A stretch of 64,000 nt of DNA from Protopterus annectens. Lineage: Eukaryota > Chordata > Ceratodontiformes > Protopteridae. The notes beneath the pieces were generated by a model. It did not search any database. It was not told the origin of the DNA and saw only the letters and a list, made by a program, of their open reading frames with translations. The translations under genes were made by a program, and so were the position numbers. Shown here one piece after another: positions 1-11,609 of the stretch. The DNA is taken from contig NC_056744.1 of NCBI RefSeq assembly GCF_019279795.1, forward strand, positions 1,510,677,851-1,510,741,850, written 5' to 3'. How positions within the stretch are numbered: the first letter of the stretch is position 1; each line of letters begins with the position of its first letter.

Positions 1-1
1 G

Positions 2-1929
2 GCGCGACAGCGTAACCCCGCCTACTCCGTTGCGGAGGATGAGGAGATCCACCAGAGCCTGGTGCGGGAGTATGACATCCTGTTTTCCCGCACCAGTCAG
101 AACCAGCAGGAGAGGGCCGCACTGTGGCAAGACCTGGTCCGTAGGGTAAATGAAATTGGCACGCATAACAGGACATATGAGCAGGTACGACATCACTGCA
201 GTGATTTAATCCGAAGTGTCCGGCAGCGTGCAGCAGATATCCACAGGCAACAGGTCGCCACAGGAGGTGGGGTGGCCACACATCCCCCCCTCACCAGACT
301 GGAGGGGCTACTCCTAAGTGTTGTGGCTCCAGCCCCGGAACACCAACAGCAGTACACCTGCATTATGATGGAGGCTGGTTCCACACAGCAGCACGACATG
401 GAGCGTGCAGGTAATATGCCATATGTACACCTGACTGTTCTGTACACTGTATCATATGCAATATGAATGGGACAGATGTGCCCACTAACATTAATCTCAT
501 CATTTCTGCAGGTCCCTCCAGGGTTACAGAGAGACAGGCCATCCATGCTGGTGAGTGTGTTTAACATAACCTATAATAGTCCTGAAAATGCTAGTAACAG
601 TAGTGTAACTCAGTAGTGCTCTGTGTGTATACTGCAGGGTGTGCATGTGTGCATGTGTGCAGGTGTGTCAGTACCCATGTGTGCATGTGTGCAGGTGTGC
701 CTGTGTCCAAGTGTGCATGTGTGCCTGTGTCCACGTGTGCATGTGTGCCTGTGTCCACGTGTGCATGTGTGCCTGTGTCCACGTGTGCATGTGTGCCTGT
801 GTGCATGTGTGCATGTGTGCATGTGTGCATGTGTCCATGTGTGCATGTGTGCATGTGTCCATGTGTGCATGTGTCCACGTGTGCATGTGTGCATGTGTCC
901 ATGTGTGCATGTGTGCATGTGTGCCCGTGTGCATGTGTCCATGTGTGCATGTGTGTATAAGTGCATCACTGGTAACAATGTCTGGAGAATGTAAACTGTG
1001 TTTCCTGTCTTCATCCCACAGGTTCTGGGGCTGCTCTGGTGACCTGCAGCAGGGAACCTGAATCCTGTGCCACGGCTACTGGTAATGATGATATATGTGT
1101 AATGGTACAGGAAGGTGTGTCAGGGTCTGCCATTGGTCAGCCAATTGACAGTACACAGCTGTCAACCCCATCATTGCGCACAGTCATCCTGCCTATACAT
1201 CCTATGTCACCATTGTCCCTAGGTGATGGACAGGATACAGCGGGCATAGACCAGGGTAATGTGGTACCTGTGGCACATGCGTCCCCACACAGCAGCCATG
1301 GGCAGGGTCCTCCGATGGTACCACACAGACAGTTGCCCATGGGTTCTCGTGGGAGCATCCGTGGGCGTACTGCCTCTGGCCGACGTGCCCAACGAGGTCT
1401 GTCAACCTCAGCGATGTTTCGGACTGTCATGCAGGCTCAGTCACGTATGGAAAGGTACACCAGACAGGGTCTGAGGGAGCTCAGAGCATGCCGCACAGCC
1501 ATGACAGACAGTATGCGTGACATTGCGGATGCTATCCGTAACTTCACCGATGTCATAGACAGACGTTGTGGGGACATCTTACAGCAGTTCCACAACCAGA
1601 TGTCCATGAGCCAGGGCAGTGGTGGGCGTCTGCGGCGTCGACGTGGCCGTATGCCGGCAGCGGCAGCAGCTGGCAGTCGGCGCGGACGGCAACAGGCTTG
1701 CGCACGCCCCCATAGTGCCAGCAGCAGCCCCAGCAATGCTGGGTCTGTGCTGTCATCGGAACGCCCCAGGAGACCACGTGCGCGTGGCTCTGGACAGTCC
1801 CAACAGGGACATGTGTCCAGTCAACACACTCCCGCTTCTGATGACAGTACCCAGTCAGGCGTTGTACTGGATACGGTCCGTAGCACCCCTGCCAGGCACA
1901 GGTACCGTGTCCGTGCACACAGACACTGA
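2..1929 (+). CDS. Harbinger Myb/SANT-like DNA-binding protein gene, three exons, 5' end outside window
   Basis: Predicted exons are 2-410, 512-550 and 1022-1929 (stop TGA 1927-1929). Splice sites are canonical (donors GTAATA at 411 and GTGAGT at 551; acceptors ending TGCAG at 511 and CACAG at 1021) and both introns are phase 1. The frame runs through all three exons without a stop, giving about 450 visible residues. The N-terminus (RNPAYSVAEDEEIHQSLV, then LWQDLVRRVNEIG and an RT..QVRHHCSDL segment) matches the trihelix/Myb-like domain of the accessory protein of animal PIF/Harbinger transposons, which binds DNA and works with the transposase. A helical stretch near 1431-1600 is followed by an Arg/Ser/Gln-rich basic tail. 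Seen: motifs, frame, splice signals. Inferred: partnership with the minus-strand transposase at 17-18 kb. Codon 1 lies before base 1. Confidence 0.82.
633..958. repeat. GTGTGCAT-type minisatellite inside intron 2 of the Myb-like gene
   Basis: This stretch is almost entirely variants of a 10-12 bp motif (GTGTGCATGTGT, GTGTCCATGT). A higher-order 24-bp unit alternating GTGTGCATGTGTGC with CTGTGTCCAC repeats about four times around 711-790. All long reading frames here, on both strands, come from the repeat and are not genes. It sits wholly within the predicted intron 551-1021. Confidence 0.9.
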
Positions 1930-3304
1930 TCTGTACGGCCTGCCAGGTGCAGTCTGTGGCTGTCCACAAACCCCTGTATATGGCAGCCATGAGGTGGAAC
2001 TGTGTGCGTGCATACACACATGCAGAATGTCAACACTTAGGGCAACCACATACATGCACACACTGCAGCAACACTGGCCCACCCTGTACTGCTGCCCCTC
2101 ACCAACACACATACACACACATGTCAATTGGTGGTATCAGTGGCTGACTCAGGCATACCTAATCCACACCCTGTGCATATGATGACACTGTGCCACCTCC
2201 TGCAGTCTCCAACATCATTGCGGGAACAGGTAAACACGTTGCTGATGCACAGGGTGACTACATAGACGTGTATTAGTAGTATCATGTTGGTAACAGTACA
2301 GTGTGCTGCTATGACTGTGTGTGTACCCCAGCATGCCTGCTGTAGTAACTGTATGAATGTCATGAATTGTTATCTGCACCCATAGTACATACCAAAGCAT
2401 AACAGCTGCACATAATTGCATGCCGGTGGTAAGGTTGTCAACAGATAGCCGCATACATGGGTAGCACAGGGGGAATGCTAACGCAAGTAGTGATATGCAA
2501 TGGTGGACATGTACAGTAATGGTGTCAAGATGCCCACAACAACTATGCCATGTGTATGTTCACGCATCTAGATATGTGTGCAGTACCAATGTTGTCCAGA
2601 CCACAAATAAGTATGACATAATATCGGTTCCACCATGGCCATCTGTGCTGCGTATTCCTGGGTACATGTTGACAGTGCCTACATATATGCATTGTGAATT
2701 ACTGTTATTGTTACCCCTTCTTCGTTGTATGATGCAGTACTTCCAGCCCTGTGTACTGTAGCCTTGTTTGCATGCATGTTCACCTGGGGTCCCCTGGAAC
2801 ACTGCTTACACCTGCAATGCAGGGTTACAGTGCTTCTGTAGACTGCTACTGACATCTGCATAGCGTACCATATGTATGTCAACCTTACACATGACAGAAC
2901 GGCACTGTCTGTCCTGTACACATGTGAGTAGCCTGTGACACATTGCACACGCCTTACCCGGCATATACCCACGTGTGCAGTCATATATGTCAGTGCTATG
3001 AGACAGAGGCAGTCCACCCACACATACACACCTTCAGTATGTTGTTCCCCATTGGCCCTATGTGTTGGTACTCACCATGGCAATCACACTACTAGGGTGG
3101 CATGTCCAAAGGTAACCTGTGAATCGCCTCTATGGTCCAGTCGTGGTTTATGTGGGTCATGTGTCATCGTCACAGCTGCCACATGTATGCAGTCAGCCAT
3201 CACCCTTGGCCAGGTATATACAACACATGTGTGGGATGCCACCACACAGCCAGTCTGGGGACCGGTCTCTCTGAACCCAGTGATGCCATACCCTGTCAGG
3301 TGGC
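1930..3304. other. No gene seen: downstream flank of the Myb-like gene
   Basis: No recognisable coding or repeat family was found. The sequence is rich in CACAC/TGTGT runs and ACATG words, like the rest of the 1-11 kb tract, and is probably internal Harbinger sequence or old decayed repeats. Confidence 0.4.
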
Positions 3305-5325
3305 ATGTCATACATACTACGTACAGGACAAACGTCAAACCCAATCCCTGCCGCTACTAATGATAATACCCCTGAAGACGTTCCTGATAGCTTTGACCAG
3401 TCCTTTACTGAGACAGTGCAGGCCCTAGCTTGCCAACTACCTCCTAGCTCCCCTGGTCCCGAAAGCAGCACCCTAGAAAACTACTTGCGTCCAGCTGCCA
3501 ACCGGTCGCCACTTCACTTCTCCGTACCTCGGTTGTAACAGTGAAACCCACTACACTGTGTGCCGATCAACACCCTGCCGAGTACCTATCAAAACCAGAT
3601 GATGCTATTGCTTAGCTGTCTCAAAGGTAATCAAAGGTACTATGTTAGAAACTAACTTTCCCACCATCTGTAAAATGTCATATGTAATCCCACTTCACAC
3701 AGGAGGCAGCTCTACTGACGTCTCCACTGATAGGCCAATAGCTATACACTCTCCACTTGCAGAGGTTATGGTGACTTTCGTCATAGACAAGTCATGCACC
3801 GCCTAGTCCAACATCGCAGTATGGCAGACACTCAGCATGGCTTACGTTCCCATCACAGCACTCCGTCAGGCCTCCTAGCCTTTACTAACACCATAAGCCA
3901 TACCTGCAACATCAATGATATATCCACAGCCCTCTGTTTGGATAACTCAAAGGCATACGATATGGTTTATCACCAACTTGGACTCTGCACCCTGCACAGA
4001 CTGTCTAGATACTGGAGCCTTCCAATGGTGTCAATCCTACCTGCATGGTCAACAGCAGGCCGGCCTCTGGCAGACCAAACCCTCTAACCATCTACCAAAC
4101 ACCCTCAGAGTACCACAAGGCTCTATCCTAAGGCCCTTGCTGTCCTCCATCGTCATTAACGACCGTTATACTGTCATCCCAAATGCCAGCTGTATCCAAT
4201 ATGCTGTATACCCTACTCTGATCTGCCCAGCCACATCTCCAGTAGAGTTATGTTCAGCTACCCAGACCACCTGTAATACAATAGCAAACTGGCTTTCTGA
4301 ACGTCGTCTGATCCTACATCCCAATCAAACTGGACTGCTGTTATTCCACAAACACGTAGGTCTACCACGTTCACCGTTACCATAACATCTACCGATGGCA
4401 CAATACTCTACCCTGACCCATCTCAACAACTATTAGGTGTTATCATAGACAATAACCTCACATGTGACATACATGTTAACCAGATTAGCCAAGCCATCAA
4501 TAGAAAGCTAGGGTCACTTTACAGAATTAAAGCCTTCCTAGCCCCTCCAGCTAGAGGTGCCATAGCTCGCTCACACCGTGTTGCAGCCCTTCTGTATGCA
4601 TCCCTCTACTCTCACATATGAACAAGACTGTCCTTAACAAGCACTGGATTTGCTACAACCACATTGCCAGGTTTGCCACTGGCCCGCCTGGTAGGACACA
4701 TCATTGCATCAATCTAAATCAGCTTGGTTGGCTTGCAATACCCAGCCTAATACAGTATAACCAACTGATTATGGCCTATAAAATCCTGTATAATCCAGAC
4801 AATACTCCTGCACTTAAATTACAATCACCCCCTATAACAATCCTAGACCGCTTCGAGCCTCTAACATTGTACTGCTTCGACTAGCGAGTCTATTAACACA
4901 GCTGGTGATTCTGTCTTTGCAAATCCTGTACGTAGATCCTGGAACCCACTTCCAGCTGATATTACCCTAATGTCCACCTTAGGTCATTTAACAGTAGACC
5001 CAAACAACATTTGTCATGTAACTGGCTATGTCAGTGTATCAGGCCTGGCTAACTCGGATGTGTAACCTGTGTGAACCACTGTACTGTGTAAATACAATGT
5101 AATCCTGGCTTGTGCTCAGGTCTGACATTAACCTGTGGAACATGTTGGACCTGCTTACTTATGTAATCTCTGTACATAATCTGTTTGTACTATGTCATGC
5201 TAGTATTTTCTAATGCTGTATCTGCTACCCTCGTAGCTTGTCTCCACGGGCCTACCCTGGGAATGGACATGCATCCAGTTGGGCTATCCCAGTCAACATA
5301 TGTAGGACCAATAAATATATCAATA
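3305..5325 (+). mobile_element. Decayed LINE of the CR1/L2/Rex1 group, RT part and 3' end
   Basis: Plus-strand translation gives a linker (TPSSPGPESS-like, near 3440), RT fragments HGLRSHHST and DNSKAYDMVYHQL (3838-3970), a VPQGSILRPLL block (about 4110), WLSERRLILHPNQT (about 4290), LLGVIIDNNLT (about 4430), then a C-terminal ARFATG..RTHHCINLNQLGW segment and WNPLPADIT (about 4940). This order is typical of the RT and C-terminus of CR1/L2/Rex1-group LINEs. The ADD catalytic box is eroded (QYAVYPTL) and there are several stops and frameshifts. The 3' UTR ends in an AATAAATATATCAATA-type tail near 5310-5325. The endonuclease is absent, so the copy is 5' truncated. It is a different family from the CR1 copies elsewhere in the window. 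Confidence 0.75.
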
Positions 5326-7094
5326 CATGATATTACAGTGACAACAATACCAGGCAGACATTGCCACACACTGACAGCATGCTGAACACACTGGGGCATA
5401 CGTGGGGACTCAGACTAGCAGCCTGCCTGTGCATCACACACCTCCGCAGCTGGCACACAGGCATATGTTCCGTCGGAACACAGCACATGCCACACATGGC
5501 ACGCACATCCCCTGTACCGCACACCCACAGCCTGTAGGGCTACACAACACACCTGCTATAGACGTGTCAGGTACCTGTCATGTGTGCTGCACTGGGGTCC
5601 CGCTCAACAGGCTGTATCTGGTGAAGGGCACAGTGATATGACTCAGGGGCACTATGGTCCACCACAGCACACATGCATACAGGTCAGACAGAGGCATGGA
5701 CAGATATGACTCACTCATTGACCATGCCAGTGTGGCTGCCTGGGACATACCTCCCTGGACTACGTGATAGGGAACATAGAATGGATCTCTCAGCATTTGG
5801 CACAGGCCAGTATGAGCCTGATATTAGTTGCCAACATACTCTCCCCAGGTATTCTACCACTATATGTGGGAAGGCTGTTGTATGTCTACATTATGCTCAG
5901 TCTCCACTGTCATTCATAGGGTATCCACTGGCTGTCAACGTGTGCTTACATGCTAGGGAAGCCACATTGCTGTTCACGGGTCATCTTGCACGTGACACAC
6001 ATGGCCCGATGTATACTGGCAAGGCTCCTTGGTACACACATACTGCCTTATGCTGCAGGACATGGTTTACATAGCGACCTCCGTGGGTATCACACAGGTT
6101 AGGACACTGACAGTGCTGCTACACAACTACAGCAGTGTACACCGGAGGATGCATGCACCGGACACTGCCCTCAGCACGGTGAACTGCAGTGTCTGTGCAG
6201 TACCAGATGCATGAGTCATGGCTCACAGGTGTTACCCATCACTGACAGGCTATGCCCCTTACCATGCCTGTCGTCCCCTACACATGTAACACACATGGAT
6301 AGGGTGTGGTATCCCAGTCAACACAGATACACACACCTCCAGGTTGTTGGCACAGCACAAACCATCAGGGCCTACTCAGGTGCAGCTGACAGTGTGTCGG
6401 AATGCCATCTGGTTCATAGCATGGCACACACAACCCTCACATACACAGGAAGACCACCTATCCTCCATAACAACAGCGGCAATATGACAGTCCCATGAAC
6501 TGTGTTTATAAGGCCATACTGCATCCAGCCGAACATTGTGTGTGAGCATTGCTGTAGCTACAACACTCTAGTTGACGGGTTCACAGCATGTGGTCACCGA
6601 AATGCAGTGGAATGACATGTTACCACTACCACAACAGGTGGGAACATACAGCACCTGTACATTGACTACATGTACACTATATGGGCCAGACCAGATGTGT
6701 ATCCCCTGCTGTAGGTCTTTCACCATAGACACCCACACTGTCTAGGGACATACCACGTGCGGACCCTGCACAGCAGGACACACAGTCATATTGGTATACA
6801 TTGCTAATACCATTTATCCACACAAAGCATGTGTCAGACATGGTAACTACTGCAGGTCACAGGTATTTCTGTGTATGTGTCACACACATACATCATGTGT
6901 GCAATGCCATTGCTGGGTTAGGCAATGGCATGCATTGGTATGTACACACACCCGCGCAAGGTCATACTGTGTGACACAACCACACGTGATAGTTGTGGGT
7001 TACCCAAACATACCTATCTGTACTCTGACGATGGTAATAGACACAGTAGCAGAGCACACTATTGGCATTACTAGCCAACTAGCCCTGTCTGGCT
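5326..7094. other. No gene seen: anonymous CA-rich tract
   Basis: There is no coherent reading frame or recognised repeat family. The base composition (abundant ACACAT, TGTGT) continues that of the flanks. It lies between the L2/Rex-like LINE and the first satellite array. Confidence 0.4.
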
Positions 7095-8078
7095 GTGCTG
7101 ATAGTGTGGTGACATCCCCTGTGTTTACTGGTGGGGTATGCAGCATCTGGTGTATAGTATTATTTGCCCAAAGGATCTGTTCCCTCACACTTGCATTTAC
7201 ACACACCCTACTACCCCACACACATGCAAACGTGCCATATGCAGGATTCATTCCCCTACCTACCTATGTCATGACACGTGGGAGGGACGCATTAGCAAAG
7301 CGCACTGTTCGGTTTACTAGATAGTTCCTCGTCTCTGGATATACTTAGAGGGTGCTGACAACATCAGTACTTTGAAAGGGTAATGTGCATCAGGTAGTGT
7401 GATCACCTGATTGCCAAAACTAACATGTCTTTCATACGGACATGCACACACACACATGTATTTACAGGTTTCAAATTCCTACCTAATTACATTACGATAC
7501 ACAGGGGAAACATTAGCAGAGCGCTATTCGCATTACTGGGAGGCTTCCCTTCTCCTGCTGTACCTATACGGTGCTGACATCATCTGTGTTAAGAAAGGGG
7601 CGTGTGCATCCTGTAGTGTGTTCTCCCATTTGGCAAAAGGAACATTTCCCCCATACATATCTGCACACACACAATCCCCCCCAAAAGCACACACTTGGCA
7701 TCTGCAGGATTCAAACCACTACCTAACTATGTTATGACACATGTGACGGATGCATTAGCAGAGCACGCTATTCGCATTACTGGGAGGCTTCCCTTCTCCT
7801 GCTGTACTTATAGGATGCTGACATCATCTGTGTTAAGAAAGGGGCGTGTGCATCCTGTAGTGTGTTCTCCCAGTTGGCTAAAGGAACATTTCCCTCTCAC
7901 AGCCTTTCACACACACAAACCCCACTCACCCACACACACACTGAGCATTTGCAGGATTCGAACCCCTACCTAACTATATTATGACACTTGAGAGCAATGC
8001 ATTAGCAGAGCGCACTATCCGAATTACTGGGCATCTGTTCTCCACCTGTAGTATTTCTAGGGTGCTGACATCTTCATT
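7095..8078. repeat. Satellite array 1, left block (diverged units)
   Basis: Four diverged units are marked by GTGCTGAC-type cores at about 7095, 7352, 7571 and 7815, with a fifth core at 8062 where the block breaks. Each unit carries a CATTTCCC-CACACACA stretch, then a GGATTCAAACCCCTACCTAA block, ATTATGACAC, and GCATTAGCAGAGCGC followed by CGCATTACTGGG. Spacings are 219-257 bp. It is the older flank of the homogeneous block at 9448-10660. Confidence 0.85.
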
Positions 8079-8479
8079 TCCACAGAGGTCTGTGGTTGTC
8101 GTACTACCTGTCAGGTGGGGGATAGCATGTATATGCATTTGCAGCCACCTACATCAGGGTCAGGTGTGCACATCGCACTGGCAGGTTATGTTCTATACCA
8201 TGCTTTGGGACCACAGGACCTGTAACACACAACACTACCAGTCCAGCACACCACACCCACATCCGGGACACACATCTAGCTTCCTGGGAACAGTGCCAGG
8301 ATATGCAGGTATTCACATACACCGTTCCAGTTGTTAACATCAGGTACAGGCATATTGTGTGTGTGACCTACTCAGGCCTCTACCACTATACCCTACCGCC
8401 ACTACAATTTGAGGGTCCATGTGCTATGGCAGTACCACACACCACAGCCACATGGGTTAATACATATTGCACCTGTCCA

Positions 8480-9447
8480 TCTGCAACGTGGGTACCCACT
8501 GTTCCACACCGGAGGTAGACCACCATTGTTGATAGCTGCCCATGTCCACCTTTCCCTGGACATCCATATCCCATCTCCACCTCGAGGCAAGGTTGTCACT
8601 GCACACAAACTGTGTTTAGCACATGCAGACTCTACACTTGTGTAGACTGGGGTGAATTACTTCAGAGGACCCATGCTGGAGGACTATACTGGCCACGCAG
8701 CATATTCCTTGACACCTGCATCCTATGAGCATGTGTACAGTTTGCATTGGTCATTCAGATATTGGCAAAGGCTCTTGCTACCCCATAGTGCCTATGTTAG
8801 GCAGGGCTCAGATGACAAACCCACCTTCATAGGTATCACAAGGGATACAAAACTAAGAGCAATGCTACCCAACGCCAGATATCTGCACCTCCAGATGCGT
8901 GCACCCAAAACACTCCTTGGCATGGAAAACATCGATATCTGTGCAGTTACAGATGCCTGGTTCAGGGCTACTGAGAGCACACCAGCACTACCGGGTTTAA
9001 CCCGGTTGATTTCTTTGAAACAGTCACCAAGGCCATTGACGAGGGAAGGTGGTTCACACAGCCTACCTGGACCTTGCAGACGCCTTCACAACAATACCCC
9101 ACTTGGGCATTCTAGAGAAGGTCACCAGCTGGAATATAAGGCCCTATGTCACTAGATGGATTGCACAGTGGCTCAAGGACAGATACCACATGGTTAGCAT
9201 TGCTGGAGCCATGCCAGACCCCACAACAGTTACGGGTTGTGTCCCACAAGGCTCAGTCCTGGGACCCTCTTGTTTGGTATATATTTCTTGGAGGTACAGG
9301 CCAACACGGACGGACTGTGGCTGTCCAAATATGCAGATGACTGCAAACAGGCCACCATAATCGCCTCTTCAGCTGACACAAGCATCCTCCAAAGGGGCAT
9401 CATAGCAACAGACAACTTGTGCCAGAGCCATGGCCTTCTGCTGAACA
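8480..9447 (+). mobile_element. CR1-family LINE fragments inserted in satellite array 1
   Basis: 8480-8740 matches the end of the endonuclease and the linker of the CR1 at 34.5-38.5 kb. 8741-8998 jumps back to the endonuclease start (LRAMLPNARYLHLQMR, NIDICAVTDAWF, ESTPALPG). From 9007 the sequence is RT (DLADAFTTIPHLGI, VPQGSVLGPS, a frame-shifted KYADDCKQA). The order is therefore shuffled and the middle is deleted. The satellite breaks after the core at 8062-8078 and resumes at 9448 in phase (GTGTTTAGAAAGG), so the 1.37-kb block 8079-9447 looks like an insertion into the array. 8079-8480 itself is not identified. Confidence 0.7.
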
Positions 9448-10457
9448 GTGTTTAGAAAGGGGAATGTGCATCCTGTAGTCTGTTCACATAGTTGACAAAA
9501 GGGACCTTGTCCTCACACACACTACCCCCTCAGACAAACACACACACTTGCCATTCACAGGCTTCAAACCCCTGCCTAACTATGTTATGACACTTGAGAC
9601 GGACGCATTAGCAGAGCGCTATTCGCATTACTGGGAGGTTTCTTTTCTCCTGCTGTACTTATTGGGTGCTGACATCATCGGTGTTTAGAAAGGGAATGTG
9701 CATCCTGTAGTGTGTTGTCCTATTTGCCAAAAGGGACATTTCCCTCACACACACAAACACCCCTCAGACAAGCACACACACTTGCCATTCACAGGATTCA
9801 AACCCCTACCTAACTATGTTATGACACTTGAGACGGACGCATTAGCAGAGCGCTATTCGCATTACTGGGAGGTTTCTTTTCTCCTGCTGTACTTATTGGG
9901 TGCTGACATCATCGGTGTTTAGAAAGGGAATGTGCATCCTGTAGTGTGTTGTCCTATTTGCCAAAAGGGACATTTCCCTCACACACACAAACACCCCTCA
10001 GACAAGCACACACACTTGCCATTCACAGGATTCAAACCCTACCTAACTATGTTATGACACTTGAGACGGACGCATTAGCAGAGCGCGCTATTCGCATTAC
10101 TGGGAGGTTTCTTTTCACCTGCTGTACTTATTGGGTGCTGACATCATCGGTGTTTAGAAAGGGAATGTGCATCCTGTAGTGTGTTGTCCTATTTGCCAAA
10201 AGGGACATTTCCCTCACACACACAAACACCCCTCAGACAAGCACACACACTTGCCATTCACAGGATTCAAACCCCTACCTAACTATGTTATGACACTTGA
10301 GACGGACGCAGTAGCAGAGCGCTATTCGCATTACTGGGAGTTTTCTATTCTCCTGCTGTACTTATTGGGTGCTGACATCATCGGTGTTTAGAAAGGGAAT
10401 GTGCATCCTGTAGTGTGTTTTCCTATTTGCCAAAAGGGACATTTCTCTCCCGCAGAC

Positions 10458-10495
<38 letters not shown>

Positions 10496-10660
10496 AGCAT
10501 TTGCAGGATTTGAAACCCCTACCTAACTATGTTATGACACTTGAGACGGACGCATTAGCAGAGCACGCTATTCGGATTACTGGGAAGTTTCTTTCCTCCT
10601 GCTGTACTTATAGGGTGCTGACATCATCTGTGTTTAGAAAGGGGCATGTGCATCCTGTGG
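9448..10660. repeat. Satellite array 1, right block (homogeneous 234-235 bp units)
   Basis: Cores GTGCTGACATCATC fall at 9666, 9900, 10135, 10369 and 10615, giving periods of 234, 235, 234 and 246 bp. The first four units are almost identical to the eye, unlike the left block. Every unit contains a short CA-rich stretch in the same place, and in the last unit it has grown into a pure (CA)n at 10463-10491. Short frames such as 9698-9922 repeat once per unit and are a by-product of the tandem structure. Confidence 0.93.
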
Positions 10661-11609
10661 GGAGGCAGACACCAAGCACACTCTGGCTAAGCTGTCATTC
10701 CCTAGGGCAAACGGCCTAGTGTTGACCTCTACACCCATATGTTTAATTGTCAAATGCACATTATTTGTTGCTGATAGACTGTTTGCACATCTTTATTGCC
10801 ATAACATTCCCTGTTTGTATGAACAACTTGTGCATCTGTGGAAGATGTTTGCATGTGGGAGGGATCCACTATATCACGTATGTCTCTGTAGTCATCTAGC
10901 TGTGTGCACTGGGCAGACTGCTATAATGTGGTTGGTTCCTGGATTACAACATAACAATACCAGCTATGTGTGTCCAACTGCTACACGAAATTTGGCCTAA
11001 GTGTGTGAGCATGCCCAGTTCAGCCTTCCCATGGCATGTTGTCAATGTGTGTGAGCATGCCCAGTGTGAGCATTCCATATGTTGGACTCTGCAGCCCACC
11101 ACATTTGTGGATGGGTGTGAACTTCAACAACTATCACCCGTTTATGGTTGTGTGTTGTGTGTCATGTTGTGTAGTTACGGTACAACTGCTTTGTGTGTGA
11201 ACACAACAGGGTTATACTGTGCCTGCAGTGTTTGCATGGGATACTTTGCATACAGTTGTCAACATCCTTTCACACTGACCTAACACTGTAGTACTGTATA
11301 GTGTACTGGTAGTACTTTGACTGTGGTGGGCAGTATCCTAGGCTTTACTGCTATCACTGCTTTACATTTCGATAGTGGGCACAACAGCCTGGTTACGGGC
11401 CAGTTGTGTACATCTGACCATGTTGCATTCTGTTCAGATATGAACTACTTACACCAGGCTTGTCCGACATTGGTAGTGTATTCCACAACATAGGTGTACA
11501 TTTGCAAACACTAGTGATGTGCCCTAGTCCATGTGTAATGCTAGTTGGAGAGTATGTTTGTCCTTCAACACACATTGTAAGTGGAGTTTGCCATGACATA
11601 TGTCATGGT
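10661..11609. other. No gene seen between satellite array 1 and the CR1 cluster
   Basis: The tract is TGTGTG-rich without a convincing frame or recognised repeat. It contains a local duplication of a GTGTGAGCATGCCCAGT motif (about 11003 and 11050). Confidence 0.4.

Noticed and set aside
591-1061. Six overlapping long frames of His/Thr or Cys/Val repeats
   Set aside because: All are translations of the GTGTGCAT minisatellite in the predicted intron.
7095-10660. CRISPR-like regular repeats
   Set aside because: The period is about 234 bp with no unique spacers; this is an ordinary eukaryotic satellite.
7095-10660. tRNA gene or tRNA-derived SINE head in the satellite unit
   Set aside because: A B-box-like GGTTTGAATCC lies on minus while the best A-box-like TTAGCAGAGCGC lies on plus; no coherent cloverleaf.
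9698-10719. Series of similar 70-90 codon plus-strand frames
   Set aside because: One frame per 234-bp satellite unit; no start context, splice signals or known domain.
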